NCBI RefSeq assembly: GCF_020966635.1 | Contig: NZ_JAJKFQ010000002.1 | Coordinates: 434,001 to 498,000 of the forward strand | Length of the DNA stretch: 64,000 nucleotides | Direction of reading: 5' to 3' | Source of the DNA: Stieleria sp. JC731 | GTDB taxonomy: Bacteria > Planctomycetota > Planctomycetia > Pirellulales > Pirellulaceae | In this document: positions 44,475 through 53,557 of the stretch, piece after piece | How the letters are laid out: each line of letters begins with the position of its first letter | How positions within the stretch are numbered: the stretch's first letter is position 1 | Made by a program: the position numbers and the translations under genes | Notes under the pieces: model-generated | The model's database searches: none | What the model saw: the letters and a program-made list of their open reading frames with translations, nothing else | What the model was told of the DNA's origin: nothing

Positions 44475-46055
44475 TTATTGCGCCAAGCTGGCTTTTAATT
44501 TAGAGATCAAATCGTATTTTTCTCGATCCGTTGACCGTTCGAGAGCTTGGGTCAGCCCGATCATGAACTCTGCATAATCGTTGTGCCAGTCATGGGCGAC
44601 ATGGTCAAGGTCCAGTCGTGGCTGGGCGACGCCCTGCGACAAGGGCTGGGTCCCCGGTTTCAGCTCGAATGACTCATCAAAAGTCGGCATGAAGATGCGT
44701 TCGACATCCAACCCACGCTCGCCAAGCAAATCACGCAAGACCGCCCGAGAATCGTCTTCGCCGTGGTTTAGAAACAGCCCCCCCGTAATCGGACAGCGGG
44801 CCTGGATCCAAGCGAGCAGTTCCTGCTGGTCAGCGTGAGCCGAATAGTTGCCGAGGCTTCGAATGTTCGCACGCACCTTGTAGGTCGCACCATGAATCCG
44901 CACTTCATCGGCACCGCTCATGATGATATGCCCCAGCGTTCCAGGCGATTGGTATCCGACAAACAGGACGGTGCATTCGGGGCGATGGATGTTGTACCGC
45001 AAGTGGTGCTTGATCCGTCCCGCATTGCACATCCCACTTGCCGAAATGATGATCGCGCCACTTTTGATATTGTTAATCGCTTTGCTTTCTTCAAGCGATT
45101 GAACCAGGTGGAACCGTTCGTGCCGGAATAGCTCTTCCTCCGCGACTTCGACATCATCAAGTTCACCGGCGTACTTGATAAAGACCTCGGTCGCACGTCG
45201 GGCAAGCGGCGAATCCAAGTACACGTTCGCTTGCGGAATCTCGCCGTTGGCCAACAGGTAGCCGATGTCGTGAAGCAACTCCTGGCTGCGTTCGACAGCG
45301 AACGAAGGAATCACGACGTTGCCACCTCGACCGAGAGCTTCGACCAATTCATCACGAATGGCCGCACGTCGCTTTTCAAGCGTGTAATCTTCGCGGTCGC
45401 GGTTGCCATAGGTCGACTCGCAAACGATGTAGTCATAACCGACGGGTGCGTCCGGGCCAGGATGAAAGGCTTTTTCCTCCGGACCGATGTCTCCCGAAAA
45501 CAGAAGCGACAAAGGCTCCTCGTTACCTTCGTCGATTTTCAGCTCGACAGAGGCTGAACCGAGCAGGTGACCTGCGTTCCAGAACCGGGCAGTGATTTTC
45601 TCACTGGGCGAAAACCAATCTTCGTACGACTGGTGATTGAACAGCCGCATCGTCGCTTCGGCGTCTTCGGTCGTATAAATCGGCTTGACCGCTGGCAAGC
45701 CTCTCCGGCGCCGTTTTGAGTTGTGCCTTTCGACTCCGGACTCTTGGATATGAGCCGAATCTGGGAGCATGAACTTCAGCAGATCACAAGTCGGTTCGGT
45801 GGCATAGATCGGACCGCTAAAACCTTGTTTGACTAGTTTGGGAAGCAACCCAGAGTGGTCGATGTGGGCATGGGTTAAAATCAAAAAATCGATTTCTTTG
45901 GGATCGAACGGGAACTTTTCATAGTTCAATTCCTGAGTGGTCTTGCTGCCTTGAAACAAACCACAATCGATTAGAAAGCGATGCTTGCCGGTATCGATCA
46001 GTGAACAGGATCCGGTAACGGTTCCGGCGGCGCCACAAAATATCAGCTTGGTCAT
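44475..46055 (-). CDS. Beta-CASP metallo-beta-lactamase-fold hydrolase
   Basis: 526 residues. MBL motifs: FCGAAGTVTGSCSLI, LTHAHIDHSGLLPKL (motif 2), LLGSASVELK, LFSGDIG (motif 4). The beta-CASP part has FAVERSQELLHDIGYLL, SASGMCNAGRIKHHL and YSAHADQQELLAWI. These are the marks of YSH1/CPSF73-type RNA-processing nucleases; the bacterial group is called RNA-metabolising MBL hydrolase. It probably acts on RNA in the cytoplasm. The C-terminal 60 residues are a helical extension (EFMIGLTQALERSTDREKYD). Confidence 0.93.
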   Translation of the reverse strand: MTKLIFCGAAGTVTGSCSLIDTGKHRFLIDCGLFQGSKTTQELNYEKFPFDPKEIDFLILTHAHIDHSGLLPKLVKQGFSGPIYATEPTCDLLKFMLPDSAHIQESGVERHNSKRRRRGLPAVKPIYTTEDAEATMRLFNHQSYEDWFSPSEKITARFWNAGHLLGSASVELKIDEGNEEPLSLLFSGDIGPEEKAFHPGPDAPVGYDYIVCESTYGNRDREDYTLEKRRAAIRDELVEALGRGGNVVIPSFAVERSQELLHDIGYLLANGEIPQANVYLDSPLARRATEVFIKYAGELDDVEVAEEELFRHERFHLVQSLEESKAINNIKSGAIIISASGMCNAGRIKHHLRYNIHRPECTVLFVGYQSPGTLGHIIMSGADEVRIHGATYKVRANIRSLGNYSAHADQQELLAWIQARCPITGGLFLNHGEDDSRAVLRDLLGERGLDVERIFMPTFDESFELKPGTQPLSQGVAQPRLDLDHVAHDWHNDYAEFMIGLTQALERSTDREKYDLISKLKASLAQ

Positions 46056-46112
46056 AAGGTTGATTACCCGAGAAGGTTTACCGAAAAGATCGCTTTGCCG
46101 ACCATCGAATCA

Positions 46113-46805
46113 TCAAAAGATGTCTCGGCCGCGTTGTTGAACATACCATTGCCACACCATCCGTGTGGCGATGCTTCGTAGTGGCCGCCAAAGTTCTGCA
46201 CGCTCGATGATTTCATCCGTATCGGAATACTGACAATCATCGATTTCACACAAGCCTTTCACGAAAGCGAGATCGCCCACCGGCAAGATATCCGGCCGGA
46301 GCAGGCCCATCATCATGAAGACGTCCGCGGACCAATTGCCAAGCCCTTTGCGCTGCACAATTAGTTCACGAACTTGATCGTCTGGCAGCTTTGGAAATGC
46401 GGCCGGCTTGAACGTTCCGTCAATACAATCGCAAGCCAAGCCGACGGCGTAGCGAGCCTTCTGACGACTGAAGCCAAGGCTACGCAAGCCTTCTTCGCCG
46501 AGCTGTGCAATCCTGTCTGGAGTGACCTTCCCCTCGCACCGCGCGGCCAAACGATCATTCGTTGACTTTGCCGATTCGACCGAAACCTGTTGCTCCAAAA
46601 TGATATGCACCAAAGTCGCGAAGGTCGCCGGTCGCTTTAGCAGTGGCGGTGGACCGAAACGCTGCAAAATCGGTCGCAACGCCGGATCACGACGGGCGAG
46701 TTCGGCGGCCCCATCCGCGATCGATTGCTTCGTCAGCCGAGTTGGCTTTTCGATCATTCGTCGATCGTTGGAAGACATCGGGCTAGCCGCCTGTTGATTT
46801 TTCAT
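46113..46805 (-). CDS. DNA-3-methyladenine glycosylase (AlkA-type, HhH-GPD)
   Basis: 230 residues from ATG 46805. It removes alkylated bases in base-excision repair. Visible: IILEQQVSVESAKSTNDRL (helix before the hairpin), the helix-hairpin-helix KGLGNWSADVFMM and catalytic Asp178 in PVGDLAFVKGL. The length fits short bacterial AlkA forms without the N-terminal domain. ATG 46805 lies inside a MITE-like repeat; ATG 46778 (MSSNDRRMIE) or 46757 could be the older start. Confidence 0.9.
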   Translation of the reverse strand: MKNQQAASPMSSNDRRMIEKPTRLTKQSIADGAAELARRDPALRPILQRFGPPPLLKRPATFATLVHIILEQQVSVESAKSTNDRLAARCEGKVTPDRIAQLGEEGLRSLGFSRQKARYAVGLACDCIDGTFKPAAFPKLPDDQVRELIVQRKGLGNWSADVFMMMGLLRPDILPVGDLAFVKGLCEIDDCQYSDTDEIIERAELWRPLRSIATRMVWQWYVQQRGRDIF

Positions 46806-46912
46806 TGTCGCCCTTCACTTCGTGTATTCAGCGTTCCTTTCCGCTGTTTTCTTGGAGTAGAAGGTGACTTTGAGAGAAAGCAAACCTGAAAACCGACAGG
46901 TCGCTAGAGCAA
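46799..46912. repeat. MITE-like dispersed repeat, copy B
   Basis: TTCATTGTCGCCCTTCACTT at the left, GTAGAAGGTGACTTTGAGAG at the right, the same ends and order as copy A at 14189-14313, with CAAACCT and TCG matches after it. It overlaps the 5' end of the glycosylase gene and the stop of the oligoendopeptidase gene. Confidence 0.65.
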
Positions 46913-48718
46913 CTCGTCGAGTTCTTTGGTCAGTTGTTTGAAACGGTCCAGCGTGGTTTTGACCGGCTCTGGACTTTCCATATCAACACCGGCATCACGC
47001 AGCAGATCCAACGGATCTTTACTGCAACCGCCGGAGAGGAACTTTAGATAGTCGTCTAGCTCAGCCTGCCCGCCTTCGAGCACGCGGCGGGACAACGCGA
47101 CTGCGGCACTAAGACCTGTCGCGTATTTGTAGACGTAAAACGCTCGATAGAAGTGTGGAATCCGGAAGCATTCCAGTTCCAATTCTTTGTCGACGACAAA
47201 CTCGGGACCAAAGTAGGCGTCCAGCAACTCGCGATAAACTTGACGCATCGAAGCGACCGTGAGCGGCTCGCCGGCTTCGGCCATTTCATGGGTCCGTTTT
47301 TCGAATTCGGCAAACATCGTTTGACGCACAACCGTGGCACGAATCCCATCCAATTCGTTGTTGATCAGGAAGGCGCGTTCGGCATCGCTGCTGGCGTTCT
47401 TCAGCAGATGCTCCGTTAGCAATTGCTCGTTGAAGGTACTGGCAACTTCGGCGACAAAGATGGTGTAGTTGTAATACTGAAACGGCTGGTTGTTTGCCGA
47501 GTACCAGCTGTGCATGGAGTGGCCCGCTTCGTGCGTTAACGTATAAACATCGTTTAGCACATCGGTTTTGAAATTCATCAAGATGTAGGGAGCACCGTCG
47601 AACGACCCACAACTAAACGCGCCACTCTGCTTGCCGCGGTTGGGGTAACGATCGGCCCAGCGGCCGCAGAGGCCTTTTTTCAGTGTCGAAGTGTACTCCT
47701 CACCTAAGGGAGCCAACGAATCGATGACCACTTCAACAGCCTGATCCCATGTGTGCTCCTTCTTCATGTCACTTAGGATTGGCACGTAGGTGTCGTAGTG
47801 ATGAATATCCGACAGTCCCATCTTGCGACGGCGCACATCGAAATACTCGTGAACGCTCGGCAAGGATTCGCGGACCGCAGCGATCAAGTTGTCGTAAACG
47901 CTAACGGGAACATTGTCGGGGAACAACGCGGCCGCCAATGCACTATCGTGATTGCGTGCTCGCGCGTAATAGACGTCACTATGAATACTGCCTGACAACG
48001 TGGCCGCAAGCGTGTTTTCGTGCTCTTCGACTTCCTTGTAGTACTGCTGAAAAGCTTCGCGGCGGACTTTCTGTGTTGGCTTGTGCAACAGCTGAATAAA
48101 CGTCGCGTGCGACAGTTCATGCTCATTGCCGTCTTCGTCTTTGATCGTACCGAATCGCAAATCGACATCGTTCAACTGACGAAACGCATTTCCTGCAGCC
48201 GACGCCATCTCTCCCTGCATCGCCAGCAATCGCTCTTCACGATCGGTCAACGTGTGCGGACGGCGGCGCAACAATCGTTCCAGTTCCAGGCGATAGGGTT
48301 CCAGCAGCGGATCGGCAACCAGCTCGTCCATCGTTTCCGGTTCGATGCTAAGCAACTCTGGCGACCAATAGCTGGCCGCTTGGCTGGCACGAACGGCTAG
48401 GTTTTGAAATCGCGACTTCATTGCCTGATAGTCGCTATTGCCTTGATCCTCAGTCGTTTTCAAGAACGCGTAGATAGCGATGCGTTCGCTTTCGCGCGAG
48501 AACTGACTGTCAAAATCCATCGCCTCACGCAACACCTCTGCCGATTCACCCAAGCGTCCTTTGAAGGATTCCAACTTTTCGATCTGGGCGTCGAGGGCTT
48601 TAAATGCCTCTTCCCACTGCTGATCGTTTTCAAACAGGGTCGACAGATCCCAGCAATCTTCGGGTGACACTTCGGAGCGTGAAGGCAACTTGTTTGCTGA
48701 CGGCGACGCGGCTGACAT
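46904..48718 (-). CDS. pepF: Oligoendopeptidase F (M3 family)
   Basis: 604 residues. The zinc site THEAGHSMHSW has His396, Glu397 and His400; the third ligand Glu is in the following helix (TFNEQLLTEHLLK). Upstream SCGSFDGAPYILMNFKTDVL and downstream RIPHFYRAFYVYKYATGLSA are typical of PepF. It cuts peptides of about 7-17 residues in the cytoplasm. Length is normal. It is followed on the same strand by the glycosylase gene and preceded by panB, so a loose run of minus-strand genes. Confidence 0.95.
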   Translation of the reverse strand: MSAASPSANKLPSRSEVSPEDCWDLSTLFENDQQWEEAFKALDAQIEKLESFKGRLGESAEVLREAMDFDSQFSRESERIAIYAFLKTTEDQGNSDYQAMKSRFQNLAVRASQAASYWSPELLSIEPETMDELVADPLLEPYRLELERLLRRRPHTLTDREERLLAMQGEMASAAGNAFRQLNDVDLRFGTIKDEDGNEHELSHATFIQLLHKPTQKVRREAFQQYYKEVEEHENTLAATLSGSIHSDVYYARARNHDSALAAALFPDNVPVSVYDNLIAAVRESLPSVHEYFDVRRRKMGLSDIHHYDTYVPILSDMKKEHTWDQAVEVVIDSLAPLGEEYTSTLKKGLCGRWADRYPNRGKQSGAFSCGSFDGAPYILMNFKTDVLNDVYTLTHEAGHSMHSWYSANNQPFQYYNYTIFVAEVASTFNEQLLTEHLLKNASSDAERAFLINNELDGIRATVVRQTMFAEFEKRTHEMAEAGEPLTVASMRQVYRELLDAYFGPEFVVDKELELECFRIPHFYRAFYVYKYATGLSAAVALSRRVLEGGQAELDDYLKFLSGGCSKDPLDLLRDAGVDMESPEPVKTTLDRFKQLTKELDELL

Positions 48719-48829
48719 AGTGAAATCGCTTGAGGGTTTAATTGACGAAAAACGAATGATTGAAGAAAAGCGTTGATCGAGCAGATTCGCTCGAACAAAG
48801 CTCGTCGTATGCGGCTAGTCGTATGAAGC

Positions 48830-49636
48830 CTATTTGAACGACTCGTCTGGTCCTGGAAAACTGCCGTCTTCGACCGATTGCCGGAACGAGTCCGCTGCCT
48901 GACGAATGGTTTCGCCGACGGATGCAAACGTGCGAACAAATTTTGGAGTGTAACCGGACGTCAGGCCGATCAGATCGTTGGTGACAAGCACCTGCCCCGT
49001 CGTGGCCGGCCCGGCACCGATCCCGATCGTCGGCACCGAAATGGCATCGTGAATCGCCGCCGCGACCGATTCGGGAACGCACTCGATTAACACGGCGAAC
49101 GCTCCTGCATCTTCGGCAGCTTTCGCATCAACAATCAGTTTTTCCTGCTCGCGTTTGACGCGGTAACCGCCGTCGACATGAACGTTCTGGGGGCGAAGTC
49201 CGACATGGGCCATCACGGGAATCCCTGCCGTCACCATGGCTTCGATGCGATGGGCTTGTTCGGCGCCGCCTTCAAGCTTGACCGCATGACATTTAGTTTC
49301 TTGCAGCACGCGGGCGCCCGCTTCGATGCTGCGTGTGACCTGCAGCTGCCCCTCTGGAAACGGCAAATCGACAACGACCATCGCACGTTTCGCCGCACGC
49401 CCGACCATTTCGGCGTGATAAATCATTTGGTCCATCGACGCGGGAAGCGTCGTTTCGTGCCCCCCAACAACCATGGCGACAGTGTCCCCGACCAATAGCA
49501 CATCAATCCCGGCTTCGTCCAGAAGCTGCGCTGTGGGGAAATCGTAGGCCGTCAACATCGAGATTGATTGCCCGCGATCGCGGCGTAACTGCAGCGATCG
49601 GGTCGTGATTCGCTTTGCCGGTTCGCTTTGGCTCAT
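48830..49636 (-). CDS. panB: 3-methyl-2-oxobutanoate hydroxymethyltransferase
   Basis: 268 residues. It adds a one-carbon unit from methylene-tetrahydrofolate to ketoisovalerate, the first step of pantothenate synthesis. All key pieces are present: MLTAYDFPTAQLLDEAGIDV, LLVGDTVAMVV with the first metal Asp, MVVVDLPF with the second, AVKLEGG, PVMAHVGLRPQ, LIECVPESVAAAI with the catalytic Glu, and TIGIGAGPATTGQVLVTNDL. It is full length. A second, divergent homologue lies at 11003-11902. No panC is adjacent. Confidence 0.97.
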   Translation of the reverse strand: MSQSEPAKRITTRSLQLRRDRGQSISMLTAYDFPTAQLLDEAGIDVLLVGDTVAMVVGGHETTLPASMDQMIYHAEMVGRAAKRAMVVVDLPFPEGQLQVTRSIEAGARVLQETKCHAVKLEGGAEQAHRIEAMVTAGIPVMAHVGLRPQNVHVDGGYRVKREQEKLIVDAKAAEDAGAFAVLIECVPESVAAAIHDAISVPTIGIGAGPATTGQVLVTNDLIGLTSGYTPKFVRTFASVGETIRQAADSFRQSVEDGSFPGPDESFK

Positions 49637-50058
49637 TTATTTTCTCAATTTCTATCGTTTTGCTGCAGAGTCGGCCACGTTCTAGGCCGCACCTGAACGT
49701 CGGCTCATCCAGGATGCAGAGTGTTACTATTGACTGCTGCCAATGCCGAAACGGGCCAGCTCTGGATTGACTGACAAGCCTAGCGAATTCACCTCGTGGC
49801 GCAAATTGCCATCTGAACCACCACTTCAGCTAAAATCACTGCCACGGCTGAACTCAATAAGACTCAGCCGGGAGTATGCGAGTGTCGCCGGAGCGTTCAC
49901 AATGGCGGCCACCGGATGCCAATCCTGAAAAATTGGTTACAGGTACCCGCACACCGAAGTCCAGCGATCGCAGTTGATGACGAATATCGTTCTGAAAACG
50001 CAAGCCGATGGCCAGTGATATCAATTCACACGAACTGTGTTGCACAAGGATTATCGAC
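49637..50058. other. Intergenic region before the C1 operon
   Basis: About 420 bases between the divergent panB gene and the secreted-protein gene. A 61-codon plus-strand frame (49743-49928) has no recognisable content. The promoter of the fhc operon is expected here. Confidence 0.45.
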
Positions 50059-50949
50059 ATGAATCAATCGCGATTTACCGTAGCGTCCACGAAACTGGTC
50101 TGTGGAATGGCCTTGGTATGCATGCTTGCGGTTTCACCGATCGCGTCGGCGGATCCCCCGACAGGTAAAGCTGCGTCGGCAGAATTCGGCGGTGCCAACA
50201 CCGGTGGCGGCCTTGGTAATGAGATCACCAAGTTCAGCGGGACCTTAAAAGGCGCCCAACGCGGCGTACTGGTCGTCACAAAAGAAGACGGTAGCGAAGC
50301 AACGGTTGCCCCCCCGGACAACCTCGCCTCGTTTCAATTTATTGCGAAGGCGAAGCCGGCTTATCTGCAACGCGGAATGCTTGTGCGATTTTATGGAACA
50401 TTCGGTCCGGGTGGAGTCCCGGTGGCGCCGATCAATAAAGTGACTCTGTTTCAACCGGTCGACCAGCGTGCGATCGTTGGTCACGCAAAAGATCAATTCA
50501 AACCGGGCGTGTACTCCGAGGGCAAAGACAAAGGCCGAAACGGCAACGCGATGATGGGCAAGTTCATGATCGTGGGACAGCTTGCCAACCTGACCCCCAA
50601 CGGCATCATGGCGGTTCACACCGGCAAGGTTCCTGTTCAAGTTCAGGTCAACACCGAGACCGAATTCGAAATCCGCTACAACAACTTGAACCTTGCCAAA
50701 GAAGGTGACAAAGTTAACGTGTCGGGTTTCTACAACCCACCGAACGAAAACCAAGTCAAAGCAGACAAAGTGACGATCACAACTGATCGCATCTTTGGTG
50801 AACCACAACCCGACGACCAATCAACACGACGAAAACGCGGCAAACGAGAAACATCCAAAGACAGTGATTCGCCCGAAGAAAAGAAAGGCGATAAAGCGGA
50901 CGACCAGGAAGACAACAAGGAAGCGAAGGACGGCGACGAGGCGGAATGA
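50059..50949 (+). CDS. Exported protein with charged tail, first gene of the fhc operon
   Basis: 296 residues from ATG 50059, with AAGGA just upstream. A signal peptide (to about residue 33, ...SPIASA) is followed by two similar beta-rich parts (about 50-130 and 170-235), each reading like an OB-fold: GTLKGAQRGVLVVTKEDGSE / AKPAYLQRGMLVRFYGTFGP and GQLANLTPNGIMAVHTGKVP / KEGDKVNVSGFYNPPNENQV. The last 50 residues are almost all Lys, Arg, Asp and Glu. Its stop overlaps the fhcA start (ATGA), which is odd for an exported protein next to cytoplasmic C1 enzymes. Function unknown. Confidence 0.75.
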   Translation: MNQSRFTVASTKLVCGMALVCMLAVSPIASADPPTGKAASAEFGGANTGGGLGNEITKFSGTLKGAQRGVLVVTKEDGSEATVAPPDNLASFQFIAKAKPAYLQRGMLVRFYGTFGPGGVPVAPINKVTLFQPVDQRAIVGHAKDQFKPGVYSEGKDKGRNGNAMMGKFMIVGQLANLTPNGIMAVHTGKVPVQVQVNTETEFEIRYNNLNLAKEGDKVNVSGFYNPPNENQVKADKVTITTDRIFGEPQPDDQSTRRKRGKRETSKDSDSPEEKKGDKADDQEDNKEAKDGDEAE

Positions 50950-52628
50950 GAATCCTGATCCGCGGTGGTAGAGTCATTGATCCGGCTTTCGACACCGACG
51001 AAATCAAAGACCTGTGGATCGATGGCGATCGGATCATCGACGGAGAAGACCTGGCTGAGAACGACGCTCATAAAGTGATCAATGCCGATGGCTGTGTTAT
51101 CATGGCCGGTGGAATTGACATCCACACGCATATCGGCGGCGGAAAACTTTCGATCGCGCGCATGTTGATGCAAGACGAGATCGAACAATCGGCGTTGAAA
51201 CTTGGACGCCAAGCTCAGCAGTGCGATTACTTGCCAACAGCTGCCGTGACGGGCTGGCGTTACCTGGAAATGGGGTACACCGTCGCATTTGAACCGGCAA
51301 TGATTCCGTGTAACGCTCGCGCCGCACACGCGGAAATGTCAGACATCCCCGGCTTGGCAACGGGCGGCTTTTGCTTACTTGGCAATGACGAAGTCCTACT
51401 GCGACTCATCGCAAGCAAGGCTCCACAATCGCTGATCAATGATTATGTCGCTTGGATGGTCCGGGCCACGCAAAGCATCGCCATCAAAGTCGTCAACGCG
51501 GGTGGGATTTCGGCATTCAAGTTTGGTGAACGCAATTTAGATGTTGATGAAAAGCATCCACATTACGGCGTGACCCCCGGCGATATCATTCGCGTGCTCG
51601 CCCGCGCGGCGTTTGAAATTGGCCTGACACATCCGCTTCACATTCATTGCAGCAACTTGGGTGTTCCGGGCAATATTTCGTCCACCCTGGCGACAATCAA
51701 AGCTGCCAACGGATTTCCGATCCACCTGACACACGCACAATTCCACAGCTATGCCAAAACCGAAACGGGGATGGCATCGGCCGCCGAAGCACTGGTCCAA
51801 GCGATCAACCAAAACCCCAACGTGACCATCGACGTCGGCCAGATCATGTTCGGCCAAACCGTCACGATCAGTGCCGATGCCCCACACCAGTTTGAAAATC
51901 GAGGCCACGCATCACCGCGAAAATCCGTGATCGCGGACATCGAATGTGAAGCAGGCTGCGGCGTGGTTCCGTTCCGTTATCGCAAACGTCAATTCGTTCA
52001 CGCGTTGCAATGGGCGATCGGGTTGGAACTGTTTTTGATGGTGGATGATCCTAGCCGAGTTTTCTTGACAACCGACCATCCCAACGGCGCCCCCTTCACA
52101 GCGTATCCGCACCTGCTTCGCCTGCTATGTGACCGCTCGTTCCGCGAAACGGCTCTCGGTGAAATCGACGCAGATGCTGCCGCGGCAAGCTCGCTGGCGG
52201 GACTTGATCGAGAATATTCGATCGCCGACGTCGCCACGATGACACGATCGGCGCCCGCAAGAATCATGGGCTTACATGACCGAGGCAATTTGGGTCCCGG
52301 CTCGATCGCTGACGTTGTGCTTTACCAACAGGACGATGACATCGAAAAGATGTTTCGATCCCCACGGCATGTGTTCGTCGCAGGCGAACACTTGGTCGAC
52401 CAGACACGCGCAGACGATCCGATTGACTTGTCGGCGGCAAAACAAATTGAACACCAAACGTTGATTGCCGACGTGTCGTTCGACGTCCAGCAGGCCGAGC
52501 GTTTTCGGTCGATGTACAACGAAACTTCGACGTTCGATTTCGAACGGCTGTGGATCAGCGACGAAGAACTGCATTCGGTCATTGGCTCGCGACCGACTCG
52601 GCAAAAAATCCGGAGTCGAGCATCATGA
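50946..52628 (+). CDS. fhcA: Formyltransferase/hydrolase complex subunit A (formylmethanofuran dehydrogenase A-like)
   Basis: 560 residues. An amidohydrolase-fold enzyme with His60 and His62 in GGIDIHTHIGG, further metal ligands in LHIHCSNLGVPGN and LTHAQFHSY, and TTDHPNGAPF near the end. In the FhcABCD complex this subunit releases formate from the formyl-methanofuran-like carrier. It begins in the stop of the upstream gene and overlaps fhcD by 4 bases, so the order fhcA-fhcD-fhcC is translationally coupled. Planctomycetes are among the few bacteria with this H4MPT route. Confidence 0.95.
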   Translation: MRILIRGGRVIDPAFDTDEIKDLWIDGDRIIDGEDLAENDAHKVINADGCVIMAGGIDIHTHIGGGKLSIARMLMQDEIEQSALKLGRQAQQCDYLPTAAVTGWRYLEMGYTVAFEPAMIPCNARAAHAEMSDIPGLATGGFCLLGNDEVLLRLIASKAPQSLINDYVAWMVRATQSIAIKVVNAGGISAFKFGERNLDVDEKHPHYGVTPGDIIRVLARAAFEIGLTHPLHIHCSNLGVPGNISSTLATIKAANGFPIHLTHAQFHSYAKTETGMASAAEALVQAINQNPNVTIDVGQIMFGQTVTISADAPHQFENRGHASPRKSVIADIECEAGCGVVPFRYRKRQFVHALQWAIGLELFLMVDDPSRVFLTTDHPNGAPFTAYPHLLRLLCDRSFRETALGEIDADAAAASSLAGLDREYSIADVATMTRSAPARIMGLHDRGNLGPGSIADVVLYQQDDDIEKMFRSPRHVFVAGEHLVDQTRADDPIDLSAAKQIEHQTLIADVSFDVQQAERFRSMYNETSTFDFERLWISDEELHSVIGSRPTRQKIRSRAS

Positions 52629-53557
52629 CCGAACCTGCAATTCCGCTATCCATTAATGGTGTGGACATAGAAGATACGTTTGCGGAAGCCTTCGATATGA
52701 AGGCAACGAGATTGATTGTGACCGCGATCGATTCTTTCTGGGCACGACAAGCCGCGGTCGCGATGAGCGGTTTTGGGACCAGTGTGATCGATTGCAAAAT
52801 TGAAATCGATATCGAACGAGAGCTGACCGCTGACGAGACACCTGACGGCCGCCCCGGTTTTGCTTTGCTGGGCTTTGCGATGTCAGGCGGTGAACTGGAG
52901 AAACAGATCACCCGTCGTTGCGGACAATGTGTACTGACCTGCCCGACGACGTCGCTGTTTTCGGGACTCGAGTCGGTTCGCGATCAAACAGATAAACGTG
53001 TCCCGTTGGGCAAGTCACTGCGTTTTTTTGGCGACGGTCACCAGATCAGCAAATGGATCGCGGGACAACGTTACTGGCGAGTCCCAGTGATGGATGGTGA
53101 ATTCCTGTGCCAACACGATGCACCTCGGATCGATGGTATCGGCGGCGGAAACTTCTTGCTGGTCGCCGAATCGCTACCGACGGCCCTGCGAGCGGCAAAA
53201 ATTGCGGTCGATGCGATCGCCACGATGCCCGGTGTGATCGCACCTTTTCCCGGTGGTGTTGTCCGCAGTGGATCGAAAGTCGGTTCGAAATATAAATCGA
53301 TGATCGCATCAACCAACGATGCATACTGCCCGACACTTCGAGGCGTTGTGGATTCGAAACTGTCTCTGAAACAAAACGCGGTTCTAGAAATTGTGCTCGA
53401 CGGGATCGACTTTGCGTCAATTTCCAAGGCCATTGAAACGGGCATTCGCGCCGCATGCGACGCCTGCGGAAACAAAGGTTTACTGTCGATCACGGCTGGC
53501 AACTACGGCGGAAAACTGGGGCGTCATCACTTCAAGCTTCATGAGATCTTGCGATGA
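52625..53557 (+). CDS. fhcD: Formylmethanofuran:tetrahydromethanopterin formyltransferase
   Basis: 310 residues from ATG 52625 in the ATGA overlap with fhcA; a longer frame upstream lies inside fhcA. It moves the formyl group between tetrahydromethanopterin and the methanofuran-like cofactor. Family features: INGVDIEDTFAEAFDMKATR at the start, GFGTSVIDCKIEIDIE, RCGQCVLTCPTTSLF, GDGHQISKWI, VPVMDGEFLC, and SGSKVGSKYKSMIASTNDAY late in the chain. Length fits Ftr/FhcD. It continues directly into fhcC. Confidence 0.96.
   Translation: MTEPAIPLSINGVDIEDTFAEAFDMKATRLIVTAIDSFWARQAAVAMSGFGTSVIDCKIEIDIERELTADETPDGRPGFALLGFAMSGGELEKQITRRCGQCVLTCPTTSLFSGLESVRDQTDKRVPLGKSLRFFGDGHQISKWIAGQRYWRVPVMDGEFLCQHDAPRIDGIGGGNFLLVAESLPTALRAAKIAVDAIATMPGVIAPFPGGVVRSGSKVGSKYKSMIASTNDAYCPTLRGVVDSKLSLKQNAVLEIVLDGIDFASISKAIETGIRAACDACGNKGLLSITAGNYGGKLGRHHFKLHEILR

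Noticed and set aside
49743-49928. 61-codon plus-strand frame before the fhc operon
   Set aside because: No domain, no ribosome site, composition not gene-like.
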